From Beijerinckiaceae bacterium (GTDB lineage Bacteria; Pseudomonadota; Alphaproteobacteria; Rhizobiales; Beijerinckiaceae): a stretch of DNA of 9,739 nucleotides. Under the pieces are notes generated by a model. The model saw nothing but the letters and a program-made list of their open reading frames with translations. It ran no database searches and was not told the origin of the DNA. The stretch spans positions 1-9,739 of the forward strand of contig JAKONB010000226.1 in assembly GCA_022702195.1 (NCBI GenBank). Reading direction: 5' to 3'. The first letter of the stretch is position 1. Every line of letters starts with the position of its first letter. Position numbers and translations under genes: made by a program. This document shows, one piece after another, positions 1 to 5,346 of this stretch.

Positions 1-427
1 AGCCGTGGACCAGGAGGGCGGCCATCGCCCCCTGGGTCAGGCCCGGATACATGCCCAGGGCGAGGTTGGCGCCCGAGGCGAATTCCTGGATCGCCGAGTT
101 CAGGGTGTGGGGCAGGCCCTGGCCGCCGAATTCCTCCGGCACGGAAAGGCCCATCCAGCCGCCCTGGGCATAGGCGTCGTAGGCCGCCTTGAAGCCCTTG
201 GGGGTGGTGACGCTGCCGTCGGGATGGCGGGTGCAGCCCTGCTTGTCGCCCACGGCGTTCAGGGGCGCCAGCACGCTCTCGGCGAGCTTGCCGCCCTCGG
301 TGAGCACGGCCTCCACCACGTCGGGCGACGCCTCGGCGAAGCCCCGCAGGTTGTCGTAGCGATGGAACGCGAGCACGTCGTTCAGGATGAACAGCACGTC
401 CTCGACCGGTGCCTTGTAGCTCGGCAT
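1..427 (-). CDS. Acyl-CoA dehydrogenase, DmdC-like, N-terminal part (3' end outside window)
   Basis: This is a partial gene: 142 codons read leftward from the ATG at 427-425 and run off the window edge. The protein opens MPSYKAPVEDVLFILNDVL, the N-terminal extension found in acyl-CoA dehydrogenases annotated as 3-methylmercaptopropionyl-CoA dehydrogenase (DmdC) or simply AcdA-type. The acyl-CoA dehydrogenase N-terminal helical domain follows, with GGWMGLSVPEEFGGQGLP at about residues 89-106 and a helix rich in small residues at 116-142. Family members are flavoproteins that oxidise acyl-CoA to enoyl-CoA in the cytoplasm and pass electrons to ETF. Full-length members are roughly 590-600 residues, so about three quarters is missing, including the FAD-contacting middle and C-terminal domains and the catalytic base. 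A GAGAGGAAG ribosome-binding site lies 7 bases before the ATG (core at 435-440), which supports this start. The family call is firm. The true substrate cannot be read from this fragment. Confidence 0.9.
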   Translation of the reverse strand, partial: MPSYKAPVEDVLFILNDVLAFHRYDNLRGFAEASPDVVEAVLTEGGKLAESVLAPLNAVGDKQGCTRHPDGSVTTPKGFKAAYDAYAQGGWMGLSVPEEFGGQGLPHTLNSAIQEFASGANLALGMYPGLTQGAMAALLVHG

Positions 428-501
428 CGCGCAGCTTCCTCTCCGTGCGGTCGGTGAACCTTATCACGGCTCGGCGACCGGTGGCTCCCTCGATGGTTCA
501 T

Positions 502-530
502 ATATAAACTATCCCGGAACGGGTCGTAAA
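502..530 (-). promoter_or_regulatory. Candidate leftward promoter for the acyl-CoA dehydrogenase gene
   Basis: On the minus strand, TTTACG (525-530) and TTATAT (502-507) are separated by exactly 17 bases, a sigma70-like spacing. Each hexamer matches its consensus only partly. The segment is a conspicuous AT-rich island in otherwise GC-rich DNA and lies 75-100 bases upstream of the leftward ATG. A near-perfect 14-base inverted repeat (496-509, GTTCATATATAAAC, one mismatched pair) overlaps the -10 region and could be a repressor operator. This is inference from motif and position only. Confidence 0.35.
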
Positions 531-582
531 GGGCTGTCTTCAGGCCGTCGCCGCCGGGAGCGCTCCATCTCCGGCCGCAAGA

Positions 583-599
583 TTAACGGGCTGTTTACC
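583..599 (+). promoter_or_regulatory. CtrA-like box upstream of the PodJ-like gene
   Basis: TTAA (583-586), a 7-base spacer, then TTTACC (594-599) closely resembles the alphaproteobacterial CtrA full site TTAA-N7-TTAAC, with one base off in the second half. It lies about 110-130 bases before the PodJ-like start codon. A GANTC site, the CcrM methylation target, covers 713-717 at the start codon. Cell-cycle control of a polarity protein would make biological sense, but a single degenerate motif occurs by chance fairly often. Confidence is therefore low. Confidence 0.3.
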
Positions 600-710
600 A
601 AGATTGCCGAATGTCGAGGGCAGCCGCCCCAATGTTAATCCGCGCCGAGACCGGCGATCGGGAGGACGCGAGGGCCCCGGTCACCGGACTTCGTCCACCA
701 GGGTTTGACG

Positions 711-3700
711 ATGACTCGCAACGCACCGCTCGACCTGCACGGCTTCGACCCGGATATCCTCGACGCCGCGCGCGACGTGGCGCGCCGGGCGGGCGTCCCG
801 GTGGAGACGTGGATCGCGTCGATCGTCACCCCGGATGCCGGAATGGCCGCCACCGATCCGAAGCCGGCCGAGCCCGCCGCCGAACTCGATCCCGCCGGGC
901 GGGCCAACCCGGCCGGGAAGGCCAAGCCGTCGGCGTCCCCACAGTTCCCCGCGCCGCAGGACGACGAGGCGAGGTTCCGGGACGACGCCCTCGCGGATGG
1001 GACCGGCGCGCCGGTCCAGGGCCGCTCCGAGGGACCGGCCGCAGGCTTCCCGGACGCAATCGGCGAGATGATGCGCCGCCTCGATGCCATCGACCGCCGC
1101 ATCGTGGCCGATCGCAAGGAATCGCAGGACGCCACCGCCCGCTCCATCGAGACCATCGAGGCGCGGCTCAGCACCGTCCTCGATACCGGCCTCACCCCCG
1201 CCGCGCAGATGACGCAGCGCCTGGGCGAGATCGAACAGCGCATGATCGAACTCGGCGAGCAGCTCGCCGCCCCCCGGCCGCTGGGCCGCCGTGGCCGCCC
1301 GGTGGACGCGGAGGTCCGCGACGCCGTCAGCGAGATTCGCCTGCGCCAACGCGCCATCGAGGCCAGCCTGTCCGGCGCCACCCCGCCGGCCAGGCCGGCC
1401 GCGCCGTCGGCGGCCGTGGCCGAGCTTCAGGTCGAGACCACGCGCCTGCGCGAATCCATCGGCGGGCTCGCCAGCGGGCGCGACGTCGGAGCGCTCGAAC
1501 AGGCGATGCAGAGCCTCGTCGCCGGGGTCCAGAAGGCCCAGGAGCCCGCCGATCTCGCGGCCATCGCCGAGCCGATCGCCCATATCCAGGAGCAGGTGGC
1601 CAAGCTCGCCGACGAGGTCGCCGAGAACGTCCATGTCCGCGTCGCGGCCGATGTCGAGCGGCTCGCCGCCAAGGTCGACGGGGCGATGCAGGGGGGCTCC
1701 GCCGGTCTCGTCGAGCAGGATGCGCTGGCCGCCCTGTTCCGCGAACTGGAGGAGATCCGCCGCCTCATCGCCGCCCTGGCCGGGCCGGAGCGGATCCAGA
1801 GCCTGGCCGCCGGCCTGCACGCCATCTCGGCCCAAATCGCCGAATTGCAGGGCGGGGCCGCTGGCGGCGCCTCGAGCATGGCCGAGCTGCGCCCGCTCCT
1901 GGAGGAGATCCGCAGCGGCCTGCGCCGCCCGTCCGATTCCGAGGGCGGCGGCCGGATTCAGGTGATGGGCGTCGATTCCGACGCGATCATCCACCGGATC
2001 GACGCGCTCTCGGAGAAGGTCGACCGGGTCGGAATCAATCCGGTGGGCGATCTGATCAACCGGCTGGAGGATCTCGGGGCGACCCTGCGCCGGCCTTCGG
2101 TGCCGGAGGAGGACATCGCGTCGATCCACGGCATGCTGCACGATCTGGCGACCAAGCTCGATCGGATCGGCACCGGCGAGGGACCGAAGGGCGAGGGGCT
2201 CGACGCCCTGGAACAGCAGGTTCTGGCCCTGGCCCGTCGCCTCGACAGCCGCGACGCCGACCCGGCCCTGGCCGGACTCGAACGGACCATGAGCGACCTG
2301 CTCGCCCAGGTCTCGGCCCTGCGGGCGGACGCCCCCGCCGACGCCGCGTCCGCGGCCGGCGGCTCCGAATCCGGTGAACTCGGCCTCCTGCGCGCGAGCC
2401 TGGCGGATCTGCGCGCCCAGCAGGCGGCCTCCGAGCAGCGCATGCAATTGACGATGACGGGCGTCTATTCCGCCCTGGAGCGCCTCGTCGGGCATCTCGG
2501 CGTCCTCGAAACCGAGGATGCCGCCGCCCCGCGCACGGCGGCGCGGGTCATCCCCTCCGCCTCGGCGGTGAACGCCCACCGGCCCCCTCCGCAGGCGGCC
2601 TCGTCCGGGATCGGCGATCTGGCCGATCTGCCGCTGGAGCCCGGCGCCGGGCGTCCGGGTCGCGAGCGCGCCCCGGAGGGCGCGAGCGTCGCGGCCGAAG
2701 GCGACATCAAGACCAGCTTCATCGCCGCCGCCCGCCGCGCCGCGCAGGCGGCCCAGGCCGAGGCTTCGGGCGCGGCCCTGACGGATGCGACGCGCGACGG
2801 GCGCAAATGGGCGCGGGGCTCCGCCGGTGCCGATGGGGCGACCGGGGGCGGCGGCCTGACCGACCGCCTGCGCGGCGAGATCGACAAGCGCCGCAAACCG
2901 CTCCTCCTCGGGCTCGCCGCCATCGTACTGGTGCTGGGCGCGCTGCAGGCGGTCCATCGCAGCCGCTCGGGTCCGGCTGGTTCGACGGCCCAGGTCGCCA
3001 CCGAGACGGCGGCGCCGCCCGTGACGGACCAGGCCGCCAAGGTCGATCCGACGATCGTCGCGGCTCCGGCCGCCCCCCCCGTACCGGGGGGCAAGACCGA
3101 GGCGGGAGGCAACGCCGAGCCGGCTGCCCGGTCCGGCGACCGGGAGGCGCCCGCGCCGGCCGATCCCCTGACCACCCAATCGCTCGCCGAGGCCGCGCCG
3201 GTGGTGTCCGTGCCGCGTGAGATCGGCACCGTCCCGCGGGTCGCCGGAATGAATGGCCTGGCCGCCGAGCTGTCCGCCGTGCCCACCGGGTTCTCCAAGC
3301 TGCGGCAGGCCGCCCTCGACGGCGACGGCGCGGCGATCTACGAACTCGCCACGCGGCAATTCGAGGGACGCGGCCTCCCGCGCGATCCGGCCTCCGCCGC
3401 CCGACTGTACGAGAAGCTCGCCGCCGCCGGCTACGCGCCGGCTCAGTACAAGGTCGCCAGCTTCTACGAGAAGGGCACCGGCGTCACCCGGGACCCCGCC
3501 CAGGCCAAGCTCTGGTACGGCAGGGCGGCCGAACAGGGCCATGCCCGCTCGATGCACAACCTCGCGGTGATCCACGCCGAGACGCCCGCTTCCGGCGGCA
3601 AGCCGGATTTCGCCGCCGCCGCCCTGTGGTTCCGGCGGGCGGCCGAGTACGGCCTACGCGACAGCCAGTACAACCTCGCGGTCCTCTATGCCCGGGGCCT

Positions 3701-3968
3701 CGGGCAAGCGCAGGATCTGGTGCAATCCTACCTGTGGTTCTCCGCCGCCGCCGCTCAAGGCGACGACGACGCGGCGCGCAAGCGCGACGACGTCGCCGCC
3801 AAGCTCGACCCCAAGAGCCTCGCGGCCGCCCGGAGCCTCGTCGCCGGCTTCAAGGCGAAGGTGCCGGCCCCGGCCGTCAATGAGGCCCCGGCCATGGCCA
3901 ATGCCGACAAGACGATGACGCTCCTGGGCGCTCCCGCACCGATCCCCGCCGCATCGCGCAAGGGCTGA
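711..3968 (+). CDS. PodJ-like membrane-anchored Sel1-repeat protein (putative polar localization factor)
   Basis: The protein has 1085 residues from the ATG at 711. An in-frame TTG at 705 lacks room for a ribosome-binding site, while CAGGG at 699-703 suits the ATG. Residues about 9-40 (LDLHGFDPDILDAARDVARR, then AGVPVETW) match the style of the short N-terminal motif of PodJ proteins. Residues about 110-545 are predicted helical and charged, with loose repeats of the type IDALSEKVDRV / LHDLATKLDRI / ALARRLDSRD around 425-540, consistent with coiled coil. A single transmembrane helix lies at about 731-748 after the basic DKRRK, which places the N-terminus in the cytoplasm. A Pro/Ala-rich linker (750-860) leads to four Sel1 repeats at about 868-908, 909-944, 945-982 and 983-1018, in the periplasm. 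PodJ scaffolds organise polar complexes and share this order, but classical PodJ ends in a peptidoglycan-binding domain that is absent here. The architecture is clear. The polar role is inferred. Confidence 0.8.
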   Translation: MTRNAPLDLHGFDPDILDAARDVARRAGVPVETWIASIVTPDAGMAATDPKPAEPAAELDPAGRANPAGKAKPSASPQFPAPQDDEARFRDDALADGTGAPVQGRSEGPAAGFPDAIGEMMRRLDAIDRRIVADRKESQDATARSIETIEARLSTVLDTGLTPAAQMTQRLGEIEQRMIELGEQLAAPRPLGRRGRPVDAEVRDAVSEIRLRQRAIEASLSGATPPARPAAPSAAVAELQVETTRLRESIGGLASGRDVGALEQAMQSLVAGVQKAQEPADLAAIAEPIAHIQEQVAKLADEVAENVHVRVAADVERLAAKVDGAMQGGSAGLVEQDALAALFRELEEIRRLIAALAGPERIQSLAAGLHAISAQIAELQGGAAGGASSMAELRPLLEEIRSGLRRPSDSEGGGRIQVMGVDSDAIIHRIDALSEKVDRVGINPVGDLINRLEDLGATLRRPSVPEEDIASIHGMLHDLATKLDRIGTGEGPKGEGLDALEQQVLALARRLDSRDADPALAGLERTMSDLLAQVSALRADAPADAASAAGGSESGELGLLRASLADLRAQQAASEQRMQLTMTGVYSALERLVGHLGVLETEDAAAPRTAARVIPSASAVNAHRPPPQAASSGIGDLADLPLEPGAGRPGRERAPEGASVAAEGDIKTSFIAAARRAAQAAQAEASGAALTDATRDGRKWARGSAGADGATGGGGLTDRLRGEIDKRRKPLLLGLAAIVLVLGALQAVHRSRSGPAGSTAQVATETAAPPVTDQAAKVDPTIVAAPAAPPVPGGKTEAGGNAEPAARSGDREAPAPADPLTTQSLAEAAPVVSVPREIGTVPRVAGMNGLAAELSAVPTGFSKLRQAALDGDGAAIYELATRQFEGRGLPRDPASAARLYEKLAAAGYAPAQYKVASFYEKGTGVTRDPAQAKLWYGRAAEQGHARSMHNLAVIHAETPASGGKPDFAAAALWFRRAAEYGLRDSQYNLAVLYARGLGQAQDLVQSYLWFSAAAAQGDDDAARKRDDVAAKLDPKSLAAARSLVAGFKAKVPAPAVNEAPAMANADKTMTLLGAPAPIPAASRKG

Positions 3969-4059
3969 TCCGACTCCGCCGGCCCACCCGCGAACGCCCC
4001 GCGGCCAAGGTGACGTGCGGGTATCTGCCGCCTTTCCTTCGCGCCACGGACAGGCTTGA

Positions 4060-4149
4060 ATGACCGGACATGAAGGCGCGCCCCGTTTCGAGGCCGCGCC
4101 GATCGCCGTGCGCGGCGGCTTACGTCCGGAGAACCGATGGCGCGTGTGA
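4060..4149 (+). CDS. Possible 29-residue upstream ORF before the DUF3429 gene
   Basis: An ATG at 4060-4062 opens a 29-codon frame (begins MTGHEGAPRF, ends RPENRWRV) whose TGA at 4147-4149 lies just inside the next gene, overlapping its ATG at 4137 in another frame. Overlap of this kind could couple translation. No convincing Shine-Dalgarno precedes it and the peptide matches nothing I recognise. It may equally be an open stretch arising by chance in GC-rich DNA. It is listed because nothing else occupies 3969-4136, where I see no strong terminator either. Confidence 0.15.
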   Translation: MTGHEGAPRFEAAPIAVRGGLRPENRWRV

Positions 4150-4574
4150 CCTCGGTACCGCCGGTAGCCCTGATTCTGGGCATTGCCGGCCTCATCCCGT
4201 TCCTCGGTTTCGCCTTTCTCTCGATCAGCGGCAGCGACGGCGGACTCAGCACCATCGGGCTGGCGCCGCGCACGGTGCTGTCCACCTACGGGGCGGTGGT
4301 CGCTTCCTTCCTCGGCGGCATTCGCTGGGGAGCGGCGGCCTCGCGCGGCGGCGGCGGCATCGATTACGCCATCGCCATCGTGCCCTCGCTGCTGGCCTGG
4401 GCGGCGCTGGCCATCCCGGCCCCCTGGGACCTGCGGATGCTCGGCCTGCTGGTTCTCGGCTGGGGCCTGGTGGACCAGGACCTGCCGCGCCGCGGCCTCG
4501 TGCCGATCTGGCTCGGCTGGCTGCGGCTGGCGCTCTCGGCCGTGGCGGGCGCCTCGCTCCTCGTCGCGGCCTGA
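4137..4574 (+). CDS. DUF3429 family integral membrane protein
   Basis: The 145-residue protein is almost entirely hydrophobic. Five membrane segments are apparent at about residues 9-30, 46-62, 76-93, 98-113 and 122-143. The stretch YGAVVASFLGGIRWG (51-65) is the hallmark of DUF3429, a family of small inner-membrane proteins of unknown function that are common in proteobacteria. The length is usual for the family and the gene looks intact. The ATG at 4137 is preceded by GGAGA (4128-4132) with a short 4-base spacing. The gene sits 168 bases after the PodJ-like gene on the same strand, so co-transcription is possible but not shown. It is convergent with the PdeM gene, with only 16 bases between the two stop codons. 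No catalytic motif is visible and I cannot assign a biochemical role. Confidence 0.85.
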   Translation: MARVTSVPPVALILGIAGLIPFLGFAFLSISGSDGGLSTIGLAPRTVLSTYGAVVASFLGGIRWGAAASRGGGGIDYAIAIVPSLLAWAALAIPAPWDLRMLGLLVLGWGLVDQDLPRRGLVPIWLGWLRLALSAVAGASLLVAA

Positions 4575-4594
4575 TCCGGTTCGACCCCGGTCAG
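4571..4594. terminator. Short hairpin spanning both stop codons of convergent genes
   Basis: CTGA (4571-4574) and CCGG (4576-4579) pair with CCGG (4587-4590) and TCAG (4591-4594) around a 7-base loop, with one bulged T at 4575. The rightward gene's TGA (4572-4574) and the leftward gene's TGA (complement of 4591-4593) both fall inside the stem. There is no T-run on either side, so this is not a standard intrinsic terminator. It may weakly separate the two transcripts, or be coincidental. Confidence 0.25.
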
Positions 4595-5340
4595 TCCTTC
4601 GCCAGCATCGCCTTACCGATGGCGAAGACCCGACCATCGCCCAGCAGGTGGGCGATGAAACCGGCCGGGAAGAGCGGCTCGTAGACCGGGTTGCGCACGT
4701 TGAGGCCGCCCGCATAGGCACCGAAGGCCGGCATGATCAGCCGGAGCCCGTCGGTGACGAAGCAGCGCCGCCGCACGGCGCGGCCCCGCATCGTCACCTT
4801 GCCGCACGGATGAAGGTGGCCGGCGATCTCGCCCTGGGGCGCGTCGGCGGAGGGCTCGTGCCGCAGGGTGAGGCCGCCGAGCCGCATCGTCTCGGCATAG
4901 CGGCCGCCGACGCCCTCGCTCACCGCATGGTCGTGGTTGCCGGCGATCCACACCCAGTCGCGCCCCTCCTGCAGGGCGGCGACCATCGCCCGGTCGCCGG
5001 GCTCCATCCGCTCGGGACCGCGCGCATCGTGGAAGGAATCGCCCAGCGCCACGACGCAGGCCGGGTCGAACCGCGCCACCGCCTCGTGCAGGCAGGCCAA
5101 GGTCTCGCGGGTGTCGTAGGGCGGCAGGAACTGGCCCGAGCGCGCCGCGTAGGCCGAGCCCTTCTCCAGGTGGAGATCGGACACGATCAGGGTCCGGTGC
5201 TCGGCGAGCCACAGGCCTCCGCAGAGGTCGAGGGTGAGGGTTTCGCCCGCCAGGGTCAGGCCCGGGGCCTTTCCGGCCTTCTCTAATCTCGCGCTCAGCG
5301 CCAAAACAGCGTCCTCGTCTTGGGAGATCGGGCGCGCCAT
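4591..5340 (-). CDS. pdeM: Ligase-associated DNA damage response endonuclease PdeM
   Basis: This is a calcineurin-like metallophosphoesterase of 249 residues from the ATG at 5340-5338. A GTG directly before it (5343-5341) would add one residue. Metal-binding motifs appear in order, numbering from the ATG: SDLHLEKG (54-61), GDSFHD (100-105), GNHDH (124-128) and GHLHP (164-168). All expected Asp, His and Asn ligands are present. The spacing and the EKG after SDLHL are characteristic of the PdeM family, which acts with ligase-associated helicases and nucleases in DNA end processing. The start lies 3-6 bases after the helicase stop (5349-5347) with only weak Shine-Dalgarno character, so it is probably translated by coupling to the helicase. 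The length is normal for the family and the gene appears intact. The physiological substrate is not settled for this family in general. Confidence 0.92.
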   Translation of the reverse strand: MARPISQDEDAVLALSARLEKAGKAPGLTLAGETLTLDLCGGLWLAEHRTLIVSDLHLEKGSAYAARSGQFLPPYDTRETLACLHEAVARFDPACVVALGDSFHDARGPERMEPGDRAMVAALQEGRDWVWIAGNHDHAVSEGVGGRYAETMRLGGLTLRHEPSADAPQGEIAGHLHPCGKVTMRGRAVRRRCFVTDGLRLIMPAFGAYAGGLNVRNPVYEPLFPAGFIAHLLGDGRVFAIGKAMLAKD

Positions 5341-5346
5341 CACGGG

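Noticed and set aside
611..2377. A 588-codon plus-strand frame overlapping the PodJ-like gene
   Set aside because: It is an Arg/Pro/Gly-rich shadow of the true frame, with no domain and no credible ribosome-binding site.
681..3575. A 964-codon open frame on the minus strand opposite the PodJ-like gene
   Set aside because: The translation is low-complexity Gly/Arg/Ala with no recognisable domain. Long antisense frames are expected opposite GC-rich genes with strong third-position bias, and the plus-strand protein has clear domains.
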